Source of the DNA: Mycoemilia scoparia | Lineage: Eukaryota > Kickxellomycota > Kickxellomycetes > Kickxellales > Kickxellaceae | Assembly: GCA_027575805.1 (NCBI GenBank) | Contig: JANBPU010000192.1 | Location: 1 to 31,188 of the forward strand | Reading direction: 5' to 3' | DNA length: 31,188 bases | Shown here: piece by piece, positions 1-8,761 of the stretch | Position numbering within the stretch: position 1 is the stretch's first letter | Layout of the letters: each line of letters opens with the position of its first letter | Notes under the pieces: model-generated | Seen by the model: the letters and a program-made list of their open reading frames with translations, nothing else | Told to the model about the DNA's origin: nothing | Database searches by the model: none | Program-made: the position numbers and the translations under genes

Positions 1-243
1 TGTCAAAACTTATGGGAAAAAATCCAAGGGTGTAATTTTCATAGGAATCTAGTACACTTTTAGTGGAGACTCTGCCATATATAATAGAGTAAAAAATATT
101 TTGATTATTCGCCAAATCAAACAAGATAAACAGTTACCCATAATATTGTCAACTCACCAATATTGAACTAAGTTAAAAAATATAATAACACTGTGATAAA
201 AATAAATATTATTTCAAGCTCTTGGTTTATACATCAATTTCAT

Positions 244-253
244 TATATATATA
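244..253 (+). promoter_or_regulatory. TATA-like run upstream of the nucleoporin gene
   Basis: A TATATATATA run lies about 22-31 bp before the ATG at 275. It is the only TATA-like element close to this gene, but spacers here are AT-rich, so its role is uncertain. Bases 1-243 hold no other recognisable feature. Confidence 0.3.
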
Positions 254-274
254 TTGTCGTAGTATATCCTCAAG

Positions 275-1711
275 ATGTTTTCAGGATTTAATAATACCTC
301 GTTGGCTTCCACTGCCACACCGTCGCTTACAATTACTGGGGCTTCCAACAACACAAACACGACCTCAACTGGTGGTTTTGGCTTTGGATCTACTGGTGCT
401 GCTGGTGGTGGTGGTAGTGGTACATCTACTTCTACTGGAGGAAGTTTGTTTGGGTCATCAGTATCAACCAGCAAGCCTGCCAATTCATCATTTTCCCTCT
501 TTGGATCGAATACCAGTGCTAATACTAATACTGCTACATCTGCATCTGGAACTACTGGTCTAGGTGGTGGTCTTTTTGGTTCTACTTCTGCTAGTACAGG
601 AGCTGCACCAACAACTTCAACCAGTGGTGGTTCACTATTTGGTTCATCCACTACAAATACAGGCTTTGGCAACACGACAAACACCACAAATGCAACAGGA
701 GGAGCAATACCATCGTTAACAGCAGGGACATCAGTACCCCAGAACTTATCTCGCAAATCCAAATATGTTGATCTGCCCGAACAACTTCGCAAAACACTGC
801 TAGATATTGAAAACACCAAGAAACAAATAATAACAACCGGAGAGCAACTAAAAGACAGTAGTGGCGTCCAAATGGAAAAAACCATCAAACAAGTAAACAA
901 AGAAATCAACATCCAAAAACAAAACCTAAGCATTGTTAAACGAGCAATGGGCCAAGATTTACAACAAATTGGGCAAGTCAAAGACCAAGTTAACGAATGT
1001 CTGCGCGACATGGAGCGAGCTGTCTCAGTAATCAGTCAAGCAGTTGACTCGCCATATGGTGGAGGCAATTCCCAAGGACCAACTCCGCTATTGGTTGCCC
1101 TCGAACAATTACATCAACACCAACTACTCAAGCAACAACAGCAAGATGCTGGAATAGACAACAGCAATGCTAATAATCTTACAAGTTTTGATATCCAGGC
1201 AATGAAAGATAAGGGACTGAGTGCCATGCTACTTGATCCTGCCGAATTATCAAGGCGTGTGCAAATGGTCCTACTAAACTCTGATATCACCACCGAATAT
1301 TTCTGGAAATGGATGAATCAAGTTGAAGTCAAATTACAAATGCTTGATTCGCGTATTTGTGAACTTCAAAAACATGTTGATTCAGTTCTTTCTCATCATG
1401 AAATGAACCACAACAGCAACAATGGTGGTGGTAGTGATAGTGGATCGTATGGCAGTCAATCAATGTATTCTGCAGGATCTTCAGGCGCTGCTAATAACCC
1501 AAAGATCATCACTGATGTTATGAGAAACCAGTATACTACATTTATGGCATTGGCCGGAAAACTTGCTGGTATTAAAGAAGATGCTAATAGGCTTAAGCAG
1601 AAACTTGGGATTAGAGACCAAAACCAACAACAAAATCAGTCGTATCAGCAGTTGAAGCTGCAACAGCAACATTTGCAAAAAGTCACAAATTCCATGAACA
1701 ATATTTTTTAA
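275..1711 (+). CDS. NUP49: FG-repeat nucleoporin, Nup49/Nup58 (p58/p45) type
   Basis: Single-exon gene for a 478-aa nuclear pore protein. The first ~150 residues are Gly/Ser/Thr/Asn-rich with spaced FG motifs (GFGFGS, GGSLFGSS, FSLFGSN, GGGLFGST, GGSLFGSS, TGFGNTT), the flexible type that binds transport receptors inside the pore. From about residue 160 (YVDLPEQLRKTLLDIENTKKQI) the protein becomes helical and charged, with coiled-coil-like stretches to the C terminus and a Gln-rich tail. This layout and the 'DLPE..R..L..IE' start of the helical part fit the Nup49/Nup58 subunit of the Nup62-Nup58-Nup54 (Nsp1-Nup49-Nup57) channel complex. The SLFG/GLFG flavour resembles yeast Nup49. The ATG at 275 gives the conserved short MFSGF start. 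A coiled-coil FG nucleoporin is near certain; Nup49/58 rather than Nup54/57 rests on these motifs alone. Confidence 0.82.
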   Translation: MFSGFNNTSLASTATPSLTITGASNNTNTTSTGGFGFGSTGAAGGGGSGTSTSTGGSLFGSSVSTSKPANSSFSLFGSNTSANTNTATSASGTTGLGGGLFGSTSASTGAAPTTSTSGGSLFGSSTTNTGFGNTTNTTNATGGAIPSLTAGTSVPQNLSRKSKYVDLPEQLRKTLLDIENTKKQIITTGEQLKDSSGVQMEKTIKQVNKEINIQKQNLSIVKRAMGQDLQQIGQVKDQVNECLRDMERAVSVISQAVDSPYGGGNSQGPTPLLVALEQLHQHQLLKQQQQDAGIDNSNANNLTSFDIQAMKDKGLSAMLLDPAELSRRVQMVLLNSDITTEYFWKWMNQVEVKLQMLDSRICELQKHVDSVLSHHEMNHNSNNGGGSDSGSYGSQSMYSAGSSGAANNPKIITDVMRNQYTTFMALAGKLAGIKEDANRLKQKLGIRDQNQQQNQSYQQLKLQQQHLQKVTNSMNNIF

Positions 1712-1824
1712 CAAAGCCATTTTTAAGAGGATAATTGGTTGGATGTTTCTTTTTAAAAGAAATAAATATACAAAAAAATTTAATTTTAGTTTTGTGTTTT
1801 CTATGAAGTGTTATTATATGGGCA

Positions 1825-1914
1825 ATAATTATTGAAGGGTAAATGACTATAGGTGCTATCACATCCAAATGGATGTCCAGTTTTACTAGTAAACTTTCAC
1901 CCTTCAAAAATTAT
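1825..1914 (+). mobile_element. MITE-like element, copy 1 (imperfect 16-bp TIRs)
   Basis: A 90-bp element in the spacer between the convergent nucleoporin and Sog2-like genes. Its ends are inverted repeats (ATAATTATTGAAGGGT and the complement of ATAATTTTTGAAGGGT, one mismatch). Its right 48 bp (1867-1914) are identical to 31141-31188, and the left half aligns with substitutions and gaps. It carries an internal ACATCC-AAAT-GGATGT hairpin. There is no coding capacity, so it would be a non-autonomous element. No clear target duplication is visible. Confidence 0.7.
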
Positions 1915-2084
1915 CACACATTTCCAAAAAAAATTCCAATTGCCTAACCACACTTTTCAATACAACAAAGTTATTCAGGAATCTGAGAGGAGGGATTTAA
2001 TTTAAAGGGAACAATGATAATAATAATAATACTTAAGAAATGAAAATAATACAATGGCTGTATTGATAAATAGTACAATATGAT

Positions 2085-4337
2085 CTATGTAGGAGTTGTA
2101 GTAGTTGGCTTTATGTTTGCCATTTTAAGATCCTTTGCAAGCTGCCTTGAGTTGTTTGCCAAGTTTTTGAATGGTCCAAGAACTGATTGATCAAGACTTT
2201 TCACAATCTCTGGCTCTTTGATAATTTTTGAAAGTTCAATCATTGCCTATATCAAAAAAGCAATATAAAGCCAATAGTTAATATGCGTTACAACGCCATT
2301 TAATAACAAAATCTCGCGCATATGTGTGCAGAGGTGAGCTGTAATTACCCTCAAAAATCCGTTACTCGATTGTGCCAAGTCATCTACAGCTGATCTATGT
2401 GCTTCTTCGGATGCTTTCTGGAAAGCTTCCTTGGATGCATTCGGATATTCATGCTTGGCTCCACCTCTTTGTGCCTTGTCATCTCCGACCTCGCGAATAG
2501 TAGCCAATGGCGAATGAGGAAGCATCGGCGGCGATGGACACATCAAACTGCTTTGAGATTTCGGTTGATGAAGTAGCAATATTCCTTGTGGTGTTATAGT
2601 ACTAGTCAAGCTACCTTTTCGTTTGATGGCTGGAAATCTAGATGTGTGGGCTGGGCTATCAGACTGTGGTTTTGCATTTGTTGTTCCTGAAAACGATGAA
2701 TGTATCCGACGTAGGCGTGGGTGCGATGTAGGCGTCTTTTGCTGGCTTTTATTTGTAGACTCGTTGACAGAGTGGCTGCGACCCTGGCGCTTCATCCTGT
2801 TGGTTGTTTCGAACTTGTGCAAAGATGTAGATAGCTTGCTTGATGCAGTATCAAATGCCTTGGTTGCTTCAATAAGTCTTTCGAATGCAGCTACAGAGGA
2901 AATGGTTAGCCTTGATACGGAGTCTTGTGGCTGCTTCTTCTCTGCAGAAACAGTAAATCTTACTTGTCTGGACTTTGATGATTCGTCAGCAGATGACATC
3001 CGAAGTGGCCTTTGTGGCAGCGCTTGCTTTTCGTTGTCAACCGCTACACTATTGCTTGAATTATTTAGTCCGTGATCATTAGTAGGCAGAATTGATCTTG
3101 TTGGCCCTCCATTGTTTTCGGTGTAGCCATTTCCTTCTAGAATCACTTGCGAGTCTGACACATTGCGTATGTGAGCAGGATCTGGCTTGCTGATAGGGGC
3201 CCCGGGACGCTTCGTGTTGGTATAGCGCTGGTTTCTGTTATACTGGAATGAGCTTGGTGATCTCCTTACAGCCTCGATGTTAGAGGACAGCACCTCAGAG
3301 TACGTTCTGCGATGACGGCTGCTGCCATTATTTGTAGTGGTAGGCGTGCTGGCGGTATGAGATACACTAATGGGGCCTGAAGGTTTAAGCGAGTCCTTTT
3401 CTGCTTTTGAAAAGGCAGCCAGGGAAGGATGCTCTTGGATACATGAATAAAGTGCTTGGAGAAGAGCATTGGCAGCTATGATAGCATGTCGACCAGAGGC
3501 TAAAAATGATGTATCCTGCATACCTTTTTTCGTAAGCATTGTTGCTTGTGTCTTTTGATTCAACGTCAATGGCTTTTCTATGGACTTTACAGCATTATTT
3601 TGCACAGACGGAAAAGTCGATGATGATTGCTTTTGGGGAGTGGTACTCTGGCTGATCACAGCAGCTACTTCTTCATAAGCAAGCTTTATCTCTATGATGG
3701 CTAATTGCAGGTTTAGTATCCCCGAACGCACTACGGCATCCTGTATATTACTTGATGTGAGTTGGGGAAGAATTGACGCAAACGCCGCCAATGATCTCCT
3801 GATGGATTTCAAAAGGCCCTGGTAAGTCGCTTGGCATTGGTTTTCAGCTTTGAGAATGTTGCAAGCGTTGGATAATGCATTTGAAATTGTTGTTGCTGAA
3901 GAGCCTTCCCTGGCTCTACCCTCGTTTCGAACGGCATTTTCATGAAGAGACTCGCAGAGCTCCAAGACTATACTCGATGTCTTTGCAAGCTTTGTGCAGG
4001 TGCGCTCTAACAATTCCGAGTTGCCCATTTGGCCGGCTTCGTGTTTCAAACCTGGAGGACTGCTCTTTGCACTCATTCCAATGGGCATGTTCAAGCTCAT
4101 TGTGGGATAAGCTGGAACAGCGTTCATATCTATTAATGTGAGTCCCGTAGCCACAGTATCTGAGGTACGCAACTACAAAATACAAAAAGAAATGACGGGA
4201 AAGGAAAACAATGGGCACAAAGAAAAGGTATTGAAATACAGTATTAGTTTCAGAAAAGCTAAAAAGGAAATACCAAGTGCTAGCATGTCAATTATAATTG
4301 GCGGTATTTCGGATAGCCTTGAAAACAGTCCATGCAT
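2085..4337 (-). CDS. Sog2-like (RAM-pathway domain) helical protein, three exons proposed
   Basis: The bulk is one long open exon (2349-4159). A 102-bp intron (2247-2348, GTAATT...GATATAG) joins it in frame to a last exon (2085-2246) ending KSLDQSVLGPFKNLANNSRQ...TTTTPT-stop. Upstream, an acceptor ending at 4160 can be joined across 4160-4273 to a 64-bp first exon starting MHGLFSRLSEIPP at 4337. That exon is tentative; an alternative start is the Met in IDMNAVP. The product is about 678 aa: a helical N-terminal region (LLERTCTKLAKTSSIVLEL... to about residue 190), a Ser-rich disordered middle with RHRRTYSEV and similar sites, then two more helices (FERLIEATKAFDTASSKL; AFQKASEEAHRSAVDDL). This resembles the C-terminal domain of fungal Sog2, a RAM-kinase-pathway protein for cell separation and polarity, but the usual leucine-rich repeats are absent. 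The family call is moderate. The gene reality is strong. Confidence 0.5.
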
Positions 4338-4500
4338 CCCTAATCGTTGATTACTTCCCCTAATCACCCACAACAGTCTTGGGCTCTTGAACCTCAACCA
4401 GAAATCAAATATTTCAATATTTTGGTATAAAATATCCTTAAAAAGCCTTGAGCTGGCATTTAAACTAGTTGACATCTACTCTTTGTTTTTAACTACTATA
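4338..4500. promoter_or_regulatory. Short divergent promoter with TATA box for the ABC-F gene
   Basis: Only about 160 bp separate the proposed start of the Sog2-like gene (-) from the ABC-F ATG at 4501 (+). A TATAAAAT box sits at 4426-4433, about 70 bp before that ATG. This argues against using the upstream in-frame ATG at 4387, which would put the TATA box inside the coding region. Confidence 0.5.
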
Positions 4501-6795
4501 ATGAGCGAATCTATTGCTAGCGAATCCGAAGTTTCTTCGCTGATTACCAAATGCATACCAGGCATTGACGAGCCCATAGTCAAATATTTGCAGGGCTATC
4601 TGATGGATGCCATAGCAACTCTTTCGACCACTGGCACGCTAAGCAACTCCAGCCAAGCAAACGACGATGCTGAAGGTGAAAAGGATGAAAATCCAGTAAA
4701 CGACGCTGTCCGTCCAATACTTGAAGATTGCGGTGGAAAGCCCAGCAATGTGGAAAGCGCATGTCAACAAATCTCCCAAATGCTTGAAAAGGCTGCCCAA
4801 ATTGGCAAGCAGAAGGTTGAAAATAGTGCAAATGGCGGGTCTAACGGCGGCCCCACGAAATTGTCTGCTCCTGTCAGCATGCGCGCCCAGCAGGCCCAGA
4901 TCGAAAAGGCTGTGCGACTTGGACAGACCAGGCGTACTGATCTTACGCACGCAAAGGGCCGCAATATTGCCAGTCAGGTCGATACTGAAAAACTTCGCAA
5001 AGCTGAGGCTAGAATTGCGGCCAAGCTTCAAAAACGTGAACTTCGTAGCTCATATGAGGCCAGTAAGCTCATTGAGCAGTCTACAGTCGACGATGAAGAG
5101 TTGCTCCTCAAGATCAATCCCATTTTGGATTACACCACTACTCGCGGAAAATCAAAGGATATTAACCTTGAGGACTTTGATATATCCTTTGCTGGCCACC
5201 GTATATTGACAGGCGCATCCCTACGAATGGCATACGGCCGTAGATATGGTTTGATCGGCCGCAATGGTATAGGTAAATCAACTCTCCTAAGAAACTTGTC
5301 TCGTCGTGAGCTTGCGGTTCCTCCATACATTAGTATCCTCCACGTTGAGCAAGAAATGCATGGCGATGACACCCCTGCCATAAAAGCCGTCCTCAAGGCT
5401 GACATCTTCCGTGAGCAACTCCTTGCGGAGGAAGCTGATGTAAATAAGAAGCTAGCAATGCTCGAGGATGGCACATACCTCGATCCCAACGGAAATCCTC
5501 TGAGCAAACAAGAAATTGAAGAAAAGAAGGGCGAATATGGCAACCAGCTCAACACAGTCCTTGAAAAACTTACAGAAATTGGGTCAGACGAAGCCGAAGC
5601 AAAAGCAGCAGAAATCCTCAATGGTCTTGGATTCAAGTCAACGGACTTTGAAAAGCCAACCAGGAGTTTCTCTGGTGGTTGGCGTATGAGACTGTCACTT
5701 GCTAGGGCTCTCTTCTGCAAACCAGACCTCTTGCTTCTTGACGAACCTACAAATATGCTTGACATTCCTGCCGTCGTGTGGCTTGAAAAATACCTGGCCA
5801 CTTGGCCAAACTCACTCCTAGTTGTTTCTCACGACAGAGAATTCCTTGATGAGGTTGCCACAGACATTATCCACCAGCACTCCGAAAGACTCGATCAGTA
5901 CCATGGTAACTTTGCATCGTTCTGGTCAACACGCGAGGAACGCAGGAAGAACCAGATCCGCGAATATGAAACGCAGATGCAATACAGACAGCATCTACAA
6001 GACTTCATTGACCGCTGGAGATACAATGCCAACAGAGCAGCACAGGCTCAGATGAAGATTAAAATTCTACAAAAACTGCCGGTACTCACCCCACCAGATG
6101 ACGACAAGGCTGTTACGTTTGAGTTCCCCAACCCAGACAAAATATCCCCACCGGTCTTGTACATGGACGAAGTTGAATTCAGCTACTCGGCAGAAAGAAA
6201 GATTCTAGGCAATGTCAACATTGATATGCAAATGGATGCCCGTGTGGCTGTTGTTGGTCCCAACGGTGCAGGAAAAACAACCATGCTCAAACTTTTGGTT
6301 GGTCATCTCCAGCCAAGCTCTGGTCTGGTCCATCGCCATGGCAGATTGAGAATTGCGTACTTCACTCAGCACCATGTTGATCAACTCGACGTCAATCTCA
6401 CTGCCGTGGGACATATGACCAAGCAATTCCCTGGAAAGAGCCAAGAAGAATATCGCCGCATGCTTGGTGCTTTCGGTATCTCTGGAATGACTGGCCTGCA
6501 GCAAATCAAGACACTCTCAGGTGGTCAAAAGTCCCGCGTTGCCTTTGCCTGTCTAGCCGCACAAAATCCTCACTTCCTTGTCCTTGACGAACCTACTAAC
6601 CATCTTGATATGGAATCAATGGATGCCCTCACAGAAGCCCTCAAGGCATTTAAGGGCGGCGTTGTTGTAGTATCTCACGATGAGCGATTCATTGACTCTG
6701 TCTGCACAGAAATGTGGGTGTGTGCTGATGGTAAGGTAACTAAATTTACGGGAGAAGGTATTAAAGAGTATAAAAACTCGATATGTCCTCCATAA
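4501..6795 (+). CDS. GCN20: ABC-F ATPase, Gcn20/ABCF3 type
   Basis: Single-exon gene for a 764-aa cytosolic, membrane-free ABC protein. The N-terminal ~200 residues (IPGIDEPIVKYLQGYLMDAI..., then charged helices) match the Gcn20/ABCF3 type. There are two full ATPase modules: Walker A at about 253 (GRNGIGKST), signature SGGW at 391 and Walker B/DEPTN at 414-418; then Walker A at about 586 (GPNGAGKTT), signature LSGGQKSR at 672-679 and DEPTNHLD at 696-703. Both H-loops (VVSHD) are present, and all catalytic motifs look intact. In yeast, Gcn20 works with Gcn1 on ribosomes to activate the Gcn2 kinase during amino-acid starvation; that role is inferred from the family. The start at 4501 (MSESIASES) is preferred over 4387 because the intervening codons cover a TATA box and no conserved sequence. 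Confidence 0.93.
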   Translation: MSESIASESEVSSLITKCIPGIDEPIVKYLQGYLMDAIATLSTTGTLSNSSQANDDAEGEKDENPVNDAVRPILEDCGGKPSNVESACQQISQMLEKAAQIGKQKVENSANGGSNGGPTKLSAPVSMRAQQAQIEKAVRLGQTRRTDLTHAKGRNIASQVDTEKLRKAEARIAAKLQKRELRSSYEASKLIEQSTVDDEELLLKINPILDYTTTRGKSKDINLEDFDISFAGHRILTGASLRMAYGRRYGLIGRNGIGKSTLLRNLSRRELAVPPYISILHVEQEMHGDDTPAIKAVLKADIFREQLLAEEADVNKKLAMLEDGTYLDPNGNPLSKQEIEEKKGEYGNQLNTVLEKLTEIGSDEAEAKAAEILNGLGFKSTDFEKPTRSFSGGWRMRLSLARALFCKPDLLLLDEPTNMLDIPAVVWLEKYLATWPNSLLVVSHDREFLDEVATDIIHQHSERLDQYHGNFASFWSTREERRKNQIREYETQMQYRQHLQDFIDRWRYNANRAAQAQMKIKILQKLPVLTPPDDDKAVTFEFPNPDKISPPVLYMDEVEFSYSAERKILGNVNIDMQMDARVAVVGPNGAGKTTMLKLLVGHLQPSSGLVHRHGRLRIAYFTQHHVDQLDVNLTAVGHMTKQFPGKSQEEYRRMLGAFGISGMTGLQQIKTLSGGQKSRVAFACLAAQNPHFLVLDEPTNHLDMESMDALTEALKAFKGGVVVVSHDERFIDSVCTEMWVCADGKVTKFTGEGIKEYKNSICPP

Positions 6796-6880
6796 TATTT
6801 TGTTTTTAACTTGTTATTTAATAAAACTAGTTTTTGTTGATACAAACCAACTAATAAGTAATAAAAAGAAGGTAAAATAA

Positions 6881-6906
6881 AGAAGGCTGATCAAGAAGGC
6901 TGATCA
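6881..6906. repeat. Tandem 13-bp duplication
   Basis: AGAAGGCTGATCA is repeated twice head-to-tail between the ABC-F gene and the first tRNA-Leu. Short spacer duplication of unknown meaning. Confidence 0.85.
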
Positions 6907-6942
6907 AGAAAGAAACTATTAAAACACCAAAAAAAGATCTTC

Positions 6943-7082
6943 ATTCATATATGACAGCCTGAAAAAAAAGACAGAAATGGTTGGATGGCCGAGTGGTCTA
7001 AGGCGTTCGGCTCAAGTCCGAATCATCATCTGATGGCGTGGGTTCGAATCCCACTTCAACCATTCTTTTTTGTTTTTTATTT
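6943..7082. repeat. Left arm of an inverted duplication containing tRNA-Leu
   Basis: This arm holds the tRNA plus conserved flanks. About 32 bp upstream (CATTCATATATGACAGCC then TGAAAAAAAAGACA, one mismatch to the other arm) and about 20 bp downstream (ATTCTTTTTTG...TTTTTTATT) match the reverse complement of the second locus. In that second locus the upstream flank is interrupted by the 9537-10445 insertion and resumes at 10446. Confidence 0.85.
6979..7062 (+). tRNA. tRNA-Leu (anticodon CAA), intronless
   Basis: 84-nt class II tRNA. The acceptor stem GGTTGGA pairs with TTCAACC, followed by discriminator A. The anticodon stem TTCGG/CCGAA encloses the loop CTCAAGT, giving anticodon CAA (Leu, UUG codons). 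The long variable arm is CATC/GATG, and the T arm is GTGGG-TTCGAAT-CCCAC. There is no intron in the anticodon loop. A T6 run at 7066-7071 just downstream fits a Pol III terminator. It is identical to the inverted copy at 9444-9527. Confidence 0.95.
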
Positions 7083-7504
7083 TCATATTCCTTTTTGTAG
7101 GGCCTTCTTTTACTTAGGGGTTTACTCATTTCATTCAATTGATAAAAAAAATAAAAGTGGTGATTCAAATATTTTCTTGAATAGTTCTACTATTTTAACT
7201 TTTTTCATCAAATGCTATATTCAGAAAACAAATAAATCAATTGCATAAACAACTAATAGACAGTAATATACTTTTATTTTATTTCAATTCAATGAAAATA
7301 AATGCATATTTGGGGCATTTGGTTTTGAATCAATGACTGCGTTTTCATAAGTGAATACCACCGGTGCACAACATATATCATGATGGATGCCAAGTCATAT
7401 ATATACACACACAAACTAAAGTTGGTGTTTCTCTCATATTTTGAATACAATTGTTCTCTTTACTTTAAATATTTATAATTATCATTATCGTTATAGATTC
7501 CATA
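7083..7504. other. Gene-free spacer with promoter of the first secreted-protein gene
   Basis: AT-rich spacer. A TATATATA run at 7398-7405 lies about 100 bp upstream of the ATG at 7505 and could be its TATA box. Nothing else is recognisable. Confidence 0.5.
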
Positions 7505-7915
7505 ATGCATATTTTTAGCAAGCTAGCAACCGCTGTATGTGCAGTTGGACTAATTAGCAATTCCCTACTAGCATCAGCAAACAATAGTCTAAATGGCGAA
7601 CCAAATGGATTGGATGTATTTCAAAACCAAGTACAAGATGTTCCTCCGGAAGTACATAACCTTGTTCATACAATTGCCCAGCACGTCCACAGGCAAATGG
7701 TGAAAAGATCCCCATCATTTAAGAAGGTCAGCAACGATGCCCTCGAAGCTGTTAAACATATTGACATAAGCGATGTTGTAAACCAAGTTTTGGCTCAAAG
7801 CGGTGGTATAATTGGAATAGCCCAGGGCGTTTTATGTGGGCTTGTTGGTGAAAGAATAAAATATTATCCAACCACAACCGCATCTGTACCAACCGAGACG
7901 GTCACAAAAAAGTAG
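7505..7915 (+). CDS. Small secreted protein with glycine-zipper-like segment and Lys-Arg site
   Basis: Single-exon gene for a 136-aa protein of no family I recognise. Residues 1-25 form a signal peptide (hydrophobic AVCAVGLISNSLLASA, cleavage likely after Ala-24 or Ala-25). An NNS N-glycosylation sequon follows. A Lys-Arg pair at 67-68 could be a Kex2-type processing site and would release a peptide beginning SPSFKK. Residues 100-115 (GGIIGIAQGVLCGLVG) carry glycines every three to four residues, like membrane-associating glycine zippers, with one cysteine inside. The tail is Thr/Val-rich and ends in KK. The gene faces a second small secreted-protein gene (8363-8761) with a similar glycine pattern, and both lie between inverted tRNA-Leu copies. 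The function is unknown; a secreted peptide precursor is my inference. Confidence 0.72.
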   Translation: MHIFSKLATAVCAVGLISNSLLASANNSLNGEPNGLDVFQNQVQDVPPEVHNLVHTIAQHVHRQMVKRSPSFKKVSNDALEAVKHIDISDVVNQVLAQSGGIIGIAQGVLCGLVGERIKYYPTTTASVPTETVTKK

Positions 7916-8362
7916 AATGATAACATTTTAGAGTAGCCTTAAGTAGTACTATGTTTGTAACAGACTCATCACGAGTTCCAATTTGGCCTGATTTTTTAAT
8001 GTTAGCTAAATAGATTGTCTAAAGCCCAATATGGTAACTTTGTGGTGGTATCCAAAAGAAATATATATAAGTTGCTATACCACCTATCTTGTATTGAAAT
8101 AGTTTTACAGGAAGTTGTACAAAAAAGTATATTATATAGTAACGCCTATATTTTCAGAGAGTAGATATATAGATAGGGAGTCATTTCTACAAGACCTAAT
8201 AGGCTGCATCTCCCTTTGATATAAAATGTTGCGTTAATCACCAGCTCCTGACTGAGACTAATAAATGCTACATTATATTATATATTGTTACAAGATAGAC
8301 ATCAATAGGATATTTCTATGGAAATTGTATTTGTTTGTAACAATAGAGCACCAGAAAACCAA
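7916..8362. other. Spacer between the two convergent secreted-protein genes
   Basis: AT-rich, with no convincing ORF. It must hold the 3' ends of both convergent transcripts. No repeat or RNA gene was recognised. Confidence 0.5.
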
Positions 8363-8761
8363 TTAATGCAAGATATTGTGAACAAGATGGCCAGCATCAT
8401 CAAGGACGGCGTCGCCGATATTCCCGACACCATGAAGGGCCTCCTTGGTAACATCGCTAGCACCGTTCAAAACTTTCAAGCCAACATTTCCAACACCACC
8501 TATGATTCCTTTACCAAGATCGCCAACACTGCCAATGATGTTACCAATAGCATCACCAAGTGAACCGAAGAAACCTCCGCTGCGATTTTGGAAGGAGTAG
8601 TACCTGATGAGCTGATTCATGACTGCACGGTCGACCTGATTGACAGCCTGGGCATTCATTTCCTGGGCTCCATCGGCAGAGGCTACAGGTGAAGCTGTGG
8701 TGGAGTAGCTCATGGCAGTAAGAGCGACGAGGACCACACTTAGGGGCTTGGTGAGATACAT
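8363..8761 (-). CDS. Small secreted glycine-zipper protein
   Basis: Single-exon gene for a 132-aa protein not assignable to a family. Residues 1-24 are a signal peptide (KPLSVVLVALTAMSYSTTAS). A short polar region follows, with an NRS sequon at 59-61. Residues 62-95 are then a run of glycines spaced three or four apart (Gly 66, 69, 73, 77, 80, 83, 87, 91, 94) alternating with Ile/Val/Leu/Phe. The rest (GASDVTKEALHGVGNIGDAVLDDAGHLVHNIL) continues the pattern and looks amphipathic. Glycine zippers pack helices in membranes and form oligomers in known proteins; that activity is inferred here, not shown. There is no Lys-Arg site, unlike its neighbour. An 81-aa ORF on the opposite strand (8318-8563) is most likely its antisense shadow, because only the minus reading has a signal peptide and promoter-like upstream DNA. 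Confidence 0.68.
   Translation of the reverse strand: MYLTKPLSVVLVALTAMSYSTTASPVASADGAQEMNAQAVNQVDRAVMNQLIRYYSFQNRSGGFFGSLGDAIGNIIGSVGDLGKGIIGGVGNVGLKVLNGASDVTKEALHGVGNIGDAVLDDAGHLVHNILH

Noticed and set aside
1..60. Possible fourth MITE end (AAGGGTGTAATTTTCAT)
   Set aside because: Only a few bases resemble the TIR, with no interior match and no second end.
214..1011. 265-aa minus-strand ORF
   Set aside because: Antisense shadow of the Gly/Ser/Thr-rich FG region; its Pro/Val-rich sequence is what that repeat gives when read backwards.
4387..4500. Upstream in-frame ATG extending the ABC-F protein by 38 residues
   Set aside because: The extension covers a TATAAAAT box and unrelated residues; the family-like N terminus begins at 4501.
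4721..5801. Long ORFs overlapping the ABC-F gene (162 aa plus, 223 aa minus)
   Set aside because: Frame and antisense shadows of a strongly conserved gene.
8318..8563. 81-aa plus-strand ORF that reads like a protein
   Set aside because: Antisense to the secreted glycine-zipper gene, whose signal peptide and length make it the better call; the repetitive pattern makes the complement look regular too.
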